A stretch of 7,630 nt of DNA from DASQWP01 sp050697555 (GCA_050697555.1 JBOHAD010000097.1:1-7630); one strand, 5' to 3'. Counted from the first letter of the stretch, positions 1 through 6,453 are shown. Notes: a model not told the origin generated them from the letters alone. Program-made: numbers and translations.

Positions 1-666
1 CTGATCGTGCTCAACGAGGCCGAGACCGGGCTGCCGGTGGCCGTCATGGACGGCGCCGAGATCACGGCCGCCCGCACGGCGGCGGCGAGCGGCGTGTGCG
101 TGCGGCGCTTCGGGCCGGACGGCTGGCGCGAGGCCGCCATCCTCGGCTGCGGCGAGCAAGGGCGCTTCCACGCTCGGCTCCTCGCCGAGCTCAATCCCGG
201 CGTGCGCATCCGGGCGTACGACCCCCATCCGGAGCGAGTCGAGGCCATGCCGGGCCCGGTCGAGCCGGCGTCGGGCCCGCGAGAGGCCGTCGAGGGCGCG
301 GAGGTCGTGATCACGGCCGGCCCGATCGTCGAGAGTCCGGCGTCCCCGCTCGGACCGGAGTGGCTCGGCGAGCGCTGGCTCGCGCTCCCGATCGACTTCG
401 ACTTCTACTTCGGCGCGGAGTCGGTGAGGGCGGCCGACCTCTTCCTCGCCGACGACGTGGGGCAGTTCGAGTACTACCGAGAGCTCGGACACTTCCGCGC
501 GTGGCCCGAGCCGGCCGGAAGCGTCGGCGAAGGCCTCGACCGCGTAAACACCGTAGGCCGCGTCCTCTGCTGCAACCTCGGCGTCGGCGCCCTCGATGCC
601 GCCTTTGCGAACGTCGTCCTCGCGGCGGCCCGGGAAGCAGGCGTCGGCGCAGAGCTACCGCTCTAG
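1..666 (+). CDS. Ornithine cyclodeaminase / mu-crystallin family protein, 5'-truncated by window edge
   Basis: The reading frame is open from base 1 and ends at TAG 664-666, so about 221 C-terminal residues are visible of a family that usually has 310-350. The GTG at base 7 is internal; the true start lies upstream. The segment begins in the family hallmark ETGxPxAxxDGAEITAxRTAAAS. A Rossmann nucleotide-binding glycine motif, GCGEQG, is encoded at 145-162. The family comprises NAD(P)-dependent enzymes: ornithine cyclodeaminase, alanine dehydrogenase, and imine or ketimine reductases. The C-terminal half departs from the usual pattern. Where classical members have a GxHxNAxGSDxPGK-like stretch, this one reads LALPIDFDFYF (379-411), followed by an aromatic-rich DVGQFEYYRELGHF segment. 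The substrate should therefore not be assumed to be ornithine. The only downstream partner on this strand is a broken acetyltransferase starting one base after the stop. Family membership is clear; the specific reaction is unknown. Confidence 0.85.
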   Translation: MIVLNEAETGLPVAVMDGAEITAARTAAASGVCVRRFGPDGWREAAILGCGEQGRFHARLLAELNPGVRIRAYDPHPERVEAMPGPVEPASGPREAVEGAEVVITAGPIVESPASPLGPEWLGERWLALPIDFDFYFGAESVRAADLFLADDVGQFEYYRELGHFRAWPEPAGSVGEGLDRVNTVGRVLCCNLGVGALDAAFANVVLAAAREAGVGAELPL

Positions 667-667
667 C

Positions 668-918
668 GTGCTACACCTCGAACCACCCTCGCCTCCGCTC
701 GACGACGGCGCCGTCCGCCTGGAGCCGCTCACGCTCATCGACGTGGACGACATGGGGGCGCTCGCGGACGACCCTGAGGTGGCCCGGATCACGTACGTGC
801 CGGTTCCCCTCCCGGAGGACTTCGGCCGGCAGTGCTCCGCCCCCTGCACCTGAAGCACGGGATCCGCATCGACCAGGCCGTGTACTCGCTGCTGGCGAGC
901 GACGTCGAGCCGAGCTAA
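668..918 (+). pseudogene. GNAT (RimJ/RimL-like) N-acetyltransferase remnant with out-of-frame internal deletion
   Basis: A GTG at 668, one base after the upstream stop, opens a frame reading DDGAVRLEPLTLIDVDDM...DDPEVARITYVPVP. This is the typical N-terminal beta-strand and helix of ribosomal-protein-type GNAT acetyltransferases. The frame stops at TGA 851-853 after 61 codons. In a different frame, from about 832 to TAA 916-918, the sequence reads VLRPLHLKHGIRIDQAVYSLLASD, which resembles the C-terminal strand of the same family (G-V-L-R...D-x-x-V-Y-S-L-L). The two ends are only a few bases apart, whereas an intact GNAT has roughly 170-190 residues. About 90 codons appear to be missing, including the acetyl-CoA binding R/Q-x-x-G-x-G/A loop, and the junction near 830-835 also shifts frame. 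What remains cannot make a working acetyltransferase. The alternative, a real 61-aa peptide, is less likely. Upstream in-frame codons back to ATG 596 overlap the preceding gene and do not resemble GNAT. Confidence 0.7.
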
Positions 919-945
919 ACGCTAGAGCATGCTTCAGTGTGCCCG

Positions 946-1356
946 ATGCCACCTCCCTGGCTCGCCGAAATGGAACGCACGCTCGCAGACGACGAGAGCG
1001 GCGAGGCGCTCCCGGTTGCGATCGTCGTCCTCGCCTCAGTCGCGGGCGCGAACGTGGCGGTGGACGAGGCCGAGCGGCACGGGGCCGCCCGCCGCGCTCT
1101 CCTGCTGCTCGCGGCAGGCGGCGACCCGGAGCGCGGCCTCGATCTTGACGGCCGCGCTGTTACCTCGCTCGCCGACGAGCTGCGGACGGTCGATCGGCAG
1201 CTCCCACTCGAGGACGGCCTACGTGAGCTGCGCACGCAGGCGGCCGGCCTCCCGCACGTGACGGAGGCGCTGCACGCCCTCCTGGACGCGCCCGAGGTCG
1301 CCTGGCGGGCGTACGCCGCCGCGCTCCTCGCAGAGGAGCTCGGCGGCGCCGAATGA
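946..1356 (+). CDS. Hypothetical protein, small, alanine/leucine-rich, helical
   Basis: I do not recognise this protein. From the ATG at 946 it is 136 residues; an in-frame GTG at 937 would add three. Neither start has a convincing Shine-Dalgarno, and ATG is preferred only by codon. The frame looks genuinely coding because third positions are strongly G/C and the composition is that of a soluble globular protein rich in Ala, Leu, Glu and Asp. It starts PPPWLAEMERTL, followed by a moderately hydrophobic stretch (LPVAIVVLASVAGANVAVDEAE). Several amphipathic helices with LAxEL or LxELRT-type heptads follow, and the protein ends LLAEELGGAE. There is no signal peptide, cysteine cluster or clear membrane segment. 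It follows the broken acetyltransferase by 27 bases and converges on the permease gene with 7 bases between the stops. It may be a lineage-specific protein; no function is proposed. Confidence 0.55.
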   Translation: MPPPWLAEMERTLADDESGEALPVAIVVLASVAGANVAVDEAERHGAARRALLLLAAGGDPERGLDLDGRAVTSLADELRTVDRQLPLEDGLRELRTQAAGLPHVTEALHALLDAPEVAWRAYAAALLAEELGGAE

Positions 1357-1358
1357 GG

Positions 1359-1375
1359 GCCGGCTAGCTGCCGGC
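1359..1375. terminator. Possible short hairpin between convergent genes
   Basis: The sequence GCCGGC (1359-1364), a five-base loop TAGCT, and GCCGGC (1370-1375) form a 6-bp all-G/C stem where the two convergent genes meet. It overlaps the permease stop codon. There is no T-tract on either side, so it is not a canonical intrinsic terminator. In DNA of this composition a 6-bp G/C stem can easily arise by chance. It is listed only because its position is where a bidirectional terminator would be expected. Confidence 0.2.
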
Positions 1376-2893
1376 GGCCGGAGTCGTTCCCGGACGAAGC
1401 TCTTCCCGCTCCGTGACGCCGTACCCCTCGGTCTCCGGATGGCCGTGGATGCCGCGCGTCACGGCGAACTCCTCCTCGGGCGAGAGCACGAGCTTGTTCC
1501 GGCCGACGAGTGCGAAGTAGAAGAGGGCCACGGCGTAGAAGATTGCCACGCCCACGACGCCCGGCCGGTAGTCGTCGTTCCAGAAGAGGGCGCCCAGCGA
1601 GACGAGTGCGATGACGGAGGCGACGAAGGCGCCCCATTCGCCGACCGGGCTCCGGTAAGGACGCTCGATGTCGGGCAGCCTCCTGCGGAGGAGGATGAAG
1701 GAGAGCGTCTGCATGAAGTAGGAGATGACGGCGCCGAACACGGCCATGGTCAGGAGTGCGGCGCCCAGATTCCCGCCGAGCCATTCGTTCTTGGTCGCCT
1801 GGTCGAGCAGGAGCACGAGGCCGTAGCCGATGACCGCTCCGGCGAGGAGCGCGACGTGCGGAGTGTTCCGGCGGCCGTGCGTGACGGAGAGGAAGTGCGG
1901 GTAGTAGCCGGCGCGCGAGAGCGAGAAGATGTTGCGGCCGTAGGCGTAGATGATCGTGTGGAAGCTGGCCACGAGGCCGGTGACCGCGATGAGCGCGAGC
2001 AGCGAGGCCGCCGTCCCGCTCCCGAAGATGGTCTTCAGGCCGTCGTTCAAGGGCTCACCGGACTCGGACAGGGCCGCAGAGCCCGGCGCGATGCTCGAGT
2101 TGAGGAAGAGCACGAGGAAACCCGTCACGACGAGCGTGAGGAGGCCGTAGATCGTGCCCTTGGGGATGTCGCGCCTGGGATCGTGCGATTCCTCCGCCGC
2201 GAGCGGTAGCTCCTCGATCGCCAGGTAGAACCAGATGGCGAAGGGGAGGGCAAAGAAGACGCCCGGGATGCCTTCGGGGAACCAACCGAGATCGCCGATG
2301 GCGTACTGGTCGAAGTCGACGTTCGGGATGGCGCCGACAAAGAAGACGGCCAGGATGGCGAGCGACGCGAGCGTGATGAAGATCGTGAAGCGGAACGACG
2401 CCTCCACGCCGACGAAGTTGAGACCGACGAAGAGGACGTAGAAGACGAGCCACCAGATCCAGAGCGGCGGCGTGCTTCCGAAGAGGTCGGTGGAGATCGA
2501 CTCCATGTAGAAGCCGATTCCGGCCACGATCACGGCCGGAGTGACGACGTACTCGATCGTCTCTGCGACGCCGGTGGTGAAACCGCCCCAGGGGCCCATG
2601 GCCGACCGGGAGAACGAGTAGGCGCCGCCGGTGTGCGGGAGCGCAGGCGACATCTCCGCGATCGACCAGCAGAGGCCGAAGAACATGACCGTGATGACCA
2701 GGGTGGCGACGAGGAGGCCGCCGAAGCCGTACGCGAGGCCGAAGTTCCAGCCGAAGAAGTCGCCCGAGATGACCGCGCCCACGCCGAGCGCCCAGAGCGA
2801 CCAGACGCGGGCGTGCCGCCGCAGCTTCCGCTTGTCGAAGTACTCCGACCCCGCCTCGCGATAGGTGACCGTACCTCGCGTCCGCTCTGCCAT
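1364..2893 (-). CDS. eat: APC-superfamily permease, ethanolamine permease (Eat)-like
   Basis: This is a 509-residue cytoplasmic-membrane transporter with about twelve hydrophobic segments between residues 33 and 465 and hydrophilic ends. TM1 carries the APC substrate-binding glycine motif (GVGAVISGDFFGWNFG, residues 37-52). The following SIAEMSPALPHTGGAYSFSRSAMGPWGGF (77-105), the TM6 segment FAIWFYLAIEELPLAAEE (218-235) and SRAGYYPHFLSVTHGRRNTPHVAL (326-349) closely resemble, from memory, ethanolamine permeases of the Eat family. The likely role is proton- or sodium-coupled uptake of ethanolamine or a related small amine or amino acid. The ATG at 2891-2893 is preceded by a full AGGAGG (2899-2904 on the opposite strand) at 5-base spacing, so the start is secure. 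It is transcribed divergently from the gamma-glutamylamide synthetase with 114 bases between them. This fits an uptake gene for the same pathway. The family call is strong; the exact substrate is inferred. The gene symbol reflects family resemblance. Confidence 0.88.
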   Translation of the reverse strand: MAERTRGTVTYREAGSEYFDKRKLRRHARVWSLWALGVGAVISGDFFGWNFGLAYGFGGLLVATLVITVMFFGLCWSIAEMSPALPHTGGAYSFSRSAMGPWGGFTTGVAETIEYVVTPAVIVAGIGFYMESISTDLFGSTPPLWIWWLVFYVLFVGLNFVGVEASFRFTIFITLASLAILAVFFVGAIPNVDFDQYAIGDLGWFPEGIPGVFFALPFAIWFYLAIEELPLAAEESHDPRRDIPKGTIYGLLTLVVTGFLVLFLNSSIAPGSAALSESGEPLNDGLKTIFGSGTAASLLALIAVTGLVASFHTIIYAYGRNIFSLSRAGYYPHFLSVTHGRRNTPHVALLAGAVIGYGLVLLLDQATKNEWLGGNLGAALLTMAVFGAVISYFMQTLSFILLRRRLPDIERPYRSPVGEWGAFVASVIALVSLGALFWNDDYRPGVVGVAIFYAVALFYFALVGRNKLVLSPEEEFAVTRGIHGHPETEGYGVTEREELRPGTTPAAGS

Positions 2894-2905
2894 CGGATCC
2901 TCCTG

Positions 2906-2921
2906 CTCGACTGCGTTCGAG
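2906..2921. repeat. Small inverted repeat in permease leader
   Basis: CTCGA (2906-2910) and TCGAG (2917-2921) form 5-bp arms around a 6-base spacer. The element lies between the predicted permease -10 element and its Shine-Dalgarno (2899-2904). It could be an operator half-site pair or a small leader hairpin. The arms are short enough to be chance. Confidence 0.2.
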
Positions 2922-2931
2922 AGAGGCAGCG

Positions 2932-2960
2932 ATTGAAAACCACCGCGCCTGCGGCGTCAA
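2932..2960 (-). promoter_or_regulatory. Predicted sigma70-type promoter for the permease gene
   Basis: Read on the minus strand, TTGACG (2955-2960) matches the -35 consensus at five of six positions. Exactly 17 bases further on, TTCAAT (2932-2937) matches the -10 consensus at four of six, including the final AAT. Transcription would begin near 2925, giving a leader of about 30 bases that contains the AGGAGG ribosome-binding site. The A/T-rich patch stands out in otherwise very GC-rich DNA. This is a consensus match only. Confidence 0.45.
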
Positions 2961-2993
2961 GAGTTCGCGCTCCTCGTCACAAGTCCTCCGTGG

Positions 2994-2999
2994 TATGAC
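2994..2999 (+). promoter_or_regulatory. Possible -10 element for the synthetase operon (leaderless-like start)
   Basis: The synthetase ATG at 3008 has no Shine-Dalgarno. A TATGAC (4/6 to TATAAT) at 2994-2999 would place a transcript start within a few bases of the ATG, as in the leaderless mRNAs common in actinobacteria. No good -35 lies 16-18 bases upstream. The match is weak and is offered as one explanation for the absent ribosome-binding site. Confidence 0.22.
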
Positions 3000-3007
3000 T
3001 CGCACCC

Positions 3008-4342
3008 ATGCTCACGCTGGACGAGCTGCGGAACGAGGCGGAGAGCGGCGCGATCGACACTGTCGTCGTCGCCTTCACGGACATGCAGGGCCGCCTCCTG
3101 GGCAAGCGGCTGCACGCGGAGTTCTTCCTGGAGGAGAACGTGGCCGAGCACGGCGTCGAGGGCTGCAACTACCTGCTCGCCCTCGAGATGGAGATGGACC
3201 CCGTTCCCGGCTACGGGATCGCAAGCTGGGAGCAGGGCTACGGCGACTTCGGCCTGCGGCCCGATCTGGCTACGCTCAGGCGGATTCCCTGGCTCGAGGC
3301 GACCGCGCTCGTCCTCTGCGACGTCGTCTGGCACGACGGCAGCCCCGTGACGCCTTCGCCCCGTCAGGTGCTGAAGCGGCAGGTCGAGCGCGCCGCCGAG
3401 CTCGGCTACACGCCGATGTTCGGCTCCGAGCTCGAGTTCTACCTCCTGAAGGAGACCTACGCGGAGGCGCACGCGAAGCACTACCGGGACCTCACGCCGT
3501 CCGTGCCCTACATCCTCGACTACCACATCCTCGCCTCGACCTACGACGAGCCCCTCATGCGGCAGATCCGAAACGGGATGCAGGCGGCGGGCATCCGCGT
3601 GGAGACCTCCAAGGGCGAGGCGTGGCCGGGCCAGCAGGAAATCAACTTCCGCTACGCGGACGCGCTCACGATGGCCGACAACCACGTCGTCTACAAGAAC
3701 GGCGCCAAGGAGATCGCGCACCTGAACGGCTGCTCGATCACCTTCATGGCGAAGCCGGACCACCTCTGGATCGGCAACTCATGCCATGTCCACTCGAGCC
3801 TCTGGCGCGACGGCGAGAACGCCTTCGCGGGCGAGTCTGACGTCTTCAAGCAGTTTCTTGCCGGCCAAATCGAGTGTCTCGAGGAGCTCGCGATCTTCCT
3901 GGCGCCCACGATCAACTCGTACAAGCGCTTCGCGGCCGGAAGCTGGGCGCCGACGACGCTTGCCTGGGGGCACGACAACCGGACCTGCGGCTTCCGCATC
4001 GTCGGGCACGGGCAGGGAATTCGCGCGGAGACGCGCATCCCGGGCGGCGATGTGAACCCTTATCTCGGCTTCGCAGCGCTGCTCGCCACCGGCCTCCACG
4101 GGATCGAGAACGGGCTCGAGCTGCCGCCGGCGCTCGAAGGCAATGCCTACGAGTCGAACGCCGAGCGCTTCCCCCACTCTCTCCGCGAGGCGATCGCCAC
4201 GCTCGAGAACGGGACGATGGCGCGGGCCGCGCTCGGCGACGACGTCGTCGACCACTACCTCAACTACGCGCGTACGGAGCAGCGCCTCTTCGACGAGGTC
4301 GTCACCTGCTACGAGCGCGAACGGATGTACGAGCGCGGATAA
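3008..4342 (+). CDS. glnA4: Gamma-glutamylamide synthetase, glutamine-synthetase family (GlnA4/PuuA type)
   Basis: This 444-residue GS-I fold enzyme is predicted to make an ATP-dependent gamma-glutamyl amide from glutamate and an amine in the cytoplasm. The N-terminal beta-grasp domain contains FTDMQGRLLGKR (23-34). Catalytic-domain motifs are present: metal ligands Glu141 and Glu143 in GSELEFYLL, WPGQQEINF (206-214), CHVHSSLW (259-266), NSYKRF (303-308), WGHDNR (320-325) and ETRIPGGDVNPYL (341-353). The two ammonia-site acids of true GS are missing. The GYEAP flap glutamate (Glu327 in enteric GS) is replaced by Trp313 in GSWAP, and the FDGSS aspartate (Asp50) region reads EGCNYLL (51-57). 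This argues for an amine substrate over ammonia. ATG 3008 is chosen by family N-terminus; there is no Shine-Dalgarno. The gene heads an operon with a PuuD-type hydrolase and an ALDH. The substrate could be ethanolamine, a polyamine or another amine; the adjacent Eat-like permease favours ethanolamine. The symbol is by homology and synteny. Confidence 0.88.
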   Translation: MLTLDELRNEAESGAIDTVVVAFTDMQGRLLGKRLHAEFFLEENVAEHGVEGCNYLLALEMEMDPVPGYGIASWEQGYGDFGLRPDLATLRRIPWLEATALVLCDVVWHDGSPVTPSPRQVLKRQVERAAELGYTPMFGSELEFYLLKETYAEAHAKHYRDLTPSVPYILDYHILASTYDEPLMRQIRNGMQAAGIRVETSKGEAWPGQQEINFRYADALTMADNHVVYKNGAKEIAHLNGCSITFMAKPDHLWIGNSCHVHSSLWRDGENAFAGESDVFKQFLAGQIECLEELAIFLAPTINSYKRFAAGSWAPTTLAWGHDNRTCGFRIVGHGQGIRAETRIPGGDVNPYLGFAALLATGLHGIENGLELPPALEGNAYESNAERFPHSLREAIATLENGTMARAALGDDVVDHYLNYARTEQRLFDEVVTCYERERMYERG

Positions 4343-4371
4343 TCGCGGAGAATGCTGCGCATTCTCCGCGA
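4343..4371 (+). repeat. Perfect 12-bp inverted repeat (hairpin) between synthetase and hydrolase genes
   Basis: The left arm TCGCGGAGAATG (4343-4354) is the exact reverse complement of the right arm CATTCTCCGCGA (4360-4371). The loop is CTGCG, and a further C-G pair could leave a three-base loop. The element begins on the base after the synthetase TAA and ends six bases before the hydrolase GTG, so it fills 29 of the 35 intergenic bases. No T-run follows, so a classical intrinsic terminator is unlikely. Plausible roles are an RNA hairpin for mRNA stability, partial attenuation or translational coupling, or a DNA operator for a dimeric regulator. The hydrolase lacks a normal ribosome-binding site at its start, which makes a translational role conceivable. 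Confidence 0.75.
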
Positions 4372-4377
4372 CGAGCA

Positions 4378-5088
4378 GTGAAACCCATCATCGGGATAAC
4401 GTCGTACGCCGAGGAGGCCCGCTGGGGCGTTTGGAGCGTCCCGGCGGCTTTGATTCCTCTCGCCTACGTAGAAGCGGTCGAGCGCGCCGGCGGGCGGCCG
4501 CTGCTCGTACCGCCGAGTCTGGGCGGGATCGAGGAGACGCTCGGCGCCCTCGACGGCCTCCTCTTCTCCGGCGGCTCCGACCTCGACCCCGGCCTCTACG
4601 GAGCCGACGTCCACCCGGAGACGAACGGGATCCGGCTCGAGCGCGACCGGGCCGAGCTGGCGCTCCTCGAGGCCGCGCTCGCCCGCGACCTGCCCGTGCT
4701 CGCGGTCTGCCGGGGTAGCCAGATCCTGAACGTCGCCCGCGGCGGCGACCTCGTCCAGCACCTCCCTGAGGTCGTGGGAGACGAGAAGCACAAGCACACG
4801 CCCGGCGTCTTCGCCGACCACGACGTCGACCTGAAGGAGGGTACGCGGCTCCAGCGGCTCCTCGGCGACCGCGCCCCGGTGAAGAGCCATCACCATCAGG
4901 GGTACAGCACGATCGGCGAGGGCCTGGTCGAGTCGGCCTGGGCGGAGGACGGCACCGTCGAGGCGTTGGAGGACCCTTCGCGGCGCTTCGCACTCGGAGT
5001 CCTCTGGCACCCGGAGGCCGGTGAAGACTTCGCGCTCTTCGAGGCGCTCGTGGAGGAGGCTGCACGGTACCGGGAGGAGCGCCGATGA
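4378..5088 (+). CDS. puuD: Gamma-glutamyl-amine/GABA hydrolase, PuuD-like (peptidase C26, class I GATase fold)
   Basis: This 236-residue cytoplasmic hydrolase is predicted to cleave the gamma-glutamyl amide bond at the end of the pathway, releasing glutamate and the oxidised amine product. The start KPIIGITSY is typical of the family. Further hallmarks are LDGLLFSGGSDLDPGLYG (58-75), the nucleophile elbow AVCRGSQILN with Cys111, the KSHHHQGYS segment (169-177), and the GVLWHPE block with His211 and Glu213 completing the Cys-His-Glu triad. E. coli PuuD is slightly longer, about 254 aa. GTG 4378 is chosen because it places the family N-terminus directly after the start; upstream in-frame codons would encode the hairpin. 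There is no Shine-Dalgarno next to the GTG. Its stop overlaps the ALDH start as ATGA, so the two are translationally coupled. The family and catalytic residues are clear; the exact glutamyl substrate is inferred. The symbol is by homology. Confidence 0.88.
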   Translation: MKPIIGITSYAEEARWGVWSVPAALIPLAYVEAVERAGGRPLLVPPSLGGIEETLGALDGLLFSGGSDLDPGLYGADVHPETNGIRLERDRAELALLEAALARDLPVLAVCRGSQILNVARGGDLVQHLPEVVGDEKHKHTPGVFADHDVDLKEGTRLQRLLGDRAPVKSHHHQGYSTIGEGLVESAWAEDGTVEALEDPSRRFALGVLWHPEAGEDFALFEALVEEAARYREERR

Positions 5089-6434
5089 CCGCGGTGCTCA
5101 ACCCCGCCACCGAGGAGACGATCGCCGAGCTTCCAGAGACGAGCGCCGAAGACGCCGACGACGCCGTCGCGCGCGCGAAGGCCGCGTCCCCGGCCTGGCA
5201 TGCCGTGACGCCGTCCGACCGCGCCCGGCTCCTGCGCCGGCTGGCCGCCCTCGTGGAGGAACGCGGCGAAGAGCTCGCCCGCATCGAGTCGGAGAACGTC
5301 GGCAAGCCGATCTCGGGCGCCCGCGCCGAGGTCGGCATGGTGGCCGAGGTCTTCCACTTCTACGCGGGCGCGGTCGACAAGCACCACGGCGAGACGATTC
5401 CGGTGGCCGGCGGCGTCGACATGACCTTCCGCGAGCCGCTCGGCGTCGTCGGCCTCATCGTGCCCTGGAACTTCCCGCTCAACATTGCGAGCTGGAAGCT
5501 CGGCCCCGCGCTCGCCTGCGGGAACACGGTCGTCCTGAAGCCGGCCGAGCTGACGCCGCTCTCGTCGCTCCGCCTCGGAGAGCTTTGCCTCGAAGCCGGG
5601 ATCCCCGAAGGCGTCGTCAACGTCCTCGCCGGCAAGGGCTCGATCGTCGGACAGCGCCTCGTGGAGCATCCCGACGTCGCGAAGATCGGCTTCACGGGCT
5701 CGACGGAGGTCGGCCGCAGCGTCATGGAGGGCGCCGCCGCGACGATCAAGCGGGTCACTCTGGAGCTCGGTGGCAAGTCGGCGAACGTGATCTTCGCGGA
5801 CGCCGACCTGGAGAAGGCGGCCGCCGCCGCACCCTACGCCGTCTTCGACAACGCCGGTCAGGACTGCTGCGCCAGAAGCCGAATCCTCGTCGAGAGCTCG
5901 GCCTACGACCGCTTCCTCGAGCTGCTGATCGAAGCGACGGCCGGCGTCGAGGTCGGGGACCCCGCCGATCCCAGGACCGAGATGGGGCCCCTGATCTCGG
6001 AGGAGCACCGCCGCAAGGTGGCGTCGTTCGTCGACGGCGAAGTCGCCTTCAGGGGCGCTGTCCCTGACGGCGAGAAGGGCTTCTGGTTCCCGTGCACCCT
6101 CGTCGAGGCCTCCAACGACGACCGCGTAGCCCGCGACGAAGTCTTCGGCCCAGTCGCGGCCGTGATCCCGTTCGCAGACGAAGCGGAGGCCGTCCGCCTC
6201 GCCAACGACACGCCCTACGGCCTCTCCGGCTCGATCTGGACGCGCGACGGCGCCCGTGCGCTGCGCGTGGCCCGCGCCGTCGAGGCCGGTGTCCTCTCCG
6301 TCAATTCGAACAACTCCGTGCGAGTGGCGACACCCTTTGGCGGCTTCAAGCACTCCGGCTTCGGGCGAGAGCTCGGCATGCAGGCGCTCGAGGGCTACTC
6401 CGAGACGAAGAACGTTTACTTCTCCCTTGAATAG
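5085..6434 (+). CDS. NAD(P)+-dependent aldehyde dehydrogenase (AldC/PuuC-like)
   Basis: This is a 449-residue soluble aldehyde dehydrogenase. It is predicted to oxidise a gamma-glutamylated aminoaldehyde to the acid, between amine activation and PuuD hydrolysis. Visible motifs in order are VPWNFP with Asn129, LKPAE with Lys152 (cofactor binding), GFTGSTEVG (202-210), LELGGK with catalytic Glu227, GQDCC with the expected nucleophile Cys261, EVFGPV (352-357) and PFGGFKHSGFGRELG (417-431). It is somewhat shorter than the usual 475-500 residues. The shortfall is at the N-terminus and in the loop before GFWFPCTLV (332-340), where most relatives have a longer linker and P-T instead of P-C-T. The start is secure: GGGAGGAG (5072-5079) lies five bases before ATG 5085, and the ATGA overlaps the puuD stop. 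The gene order matches, as I recall it, aldC of the mycobacterial glnA4 block. The substrate could be another aldehyde, but the operon context supports the glutamyl pathway. Confidence 0.9.
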   Translation: MTAVLNPATEETIAELPETSAEDADDAVARAKAASPAWHAVTPSDRARLLRRLAALVEERGEELARIESENVGKPISGARAEVGMVAEVFHFYAGAVDKHHGETIPVAGGVDMTFREPLGVVGLIVPWNFPLNIASWKLGPALACGNTVVLKPAELTPLSSLRLGELCLEAGIPEGVVNVLAGKGSIVGQRLVEHPDVAKIGFTGSTEVGRSVMEGAAATIKRVTLELGGKSANVIFADADLEKAAAAAPYAVFDNAGQDCCARSRILVESSAYDRFLELLIEATAGVEVGDPADPRTEMGPLISEEHRRKVASFVDGEVAFRGAVPDGEKGFWFPCTLVEASNDDRVARDEVFGPVAAVIPFADEAEAVRLANDTPYGLSGSIWTRDGARALRVARAVEAGVLSVNSNNSVRVATPFGGFKHSGFGRELGMQALEGYSETKNVYFSLE

Positions 6435-6453
6435 GCGCGGTACTCTGTGGGGC

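Noticed and set aside
96..1148. 350-codon + strand frame running through the cyclodeaminase and GNAT region
   Set aside because: The translation is Arg/Pro-rich nonsense that crosses the cyclodeaminase stop, the GNAT remnant and the start of the small hypothetical gene. It is a frame shadow.
1439..2209. 256-codon + strand frame opposite the permease
   Set aside because: It is highly charged (Glu/Asp/Arg/Gly) and is the complement of a membrane-protein gene with clear family motifs on the other strand.
2933..2961. TTGAAA at 2933-2938 as a -35 element for the synthetase on the + strand
   Set aside because: At 17- or 18-base spacing the downstream hexamers (GTCAAG, TCAAGA) are poor -10 matches. 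The same A/T-rich patch is better explained as the -10 region of the permease promoter on the other strand.
2957..3763. 268-codon minus-strand frame opposite the synthetase
   Set aside because: It is antisense to the well-supported GS-family gene, would cover the divergent promoter region and shows no family motifs.
3008..4342. Calling the GS-family gene a housekeeping glutamine synthetase (glnA)
   Set aside because: Both ammonium-site acidic residues are replaced, and the gene sits in an operon with a gamma-glutamyl hydrolase and an ALDH, which fits amine catabolism and not ammonia assimilation.
4343..4371. Reading the glnA4-puuD hairpin as a rho-independent terminator
   Set aside because: The stem is strong, but the downstream bases are CGAGCAGTG with no T-run, and the next gene starts six bases later in an evidently co-functional operon.
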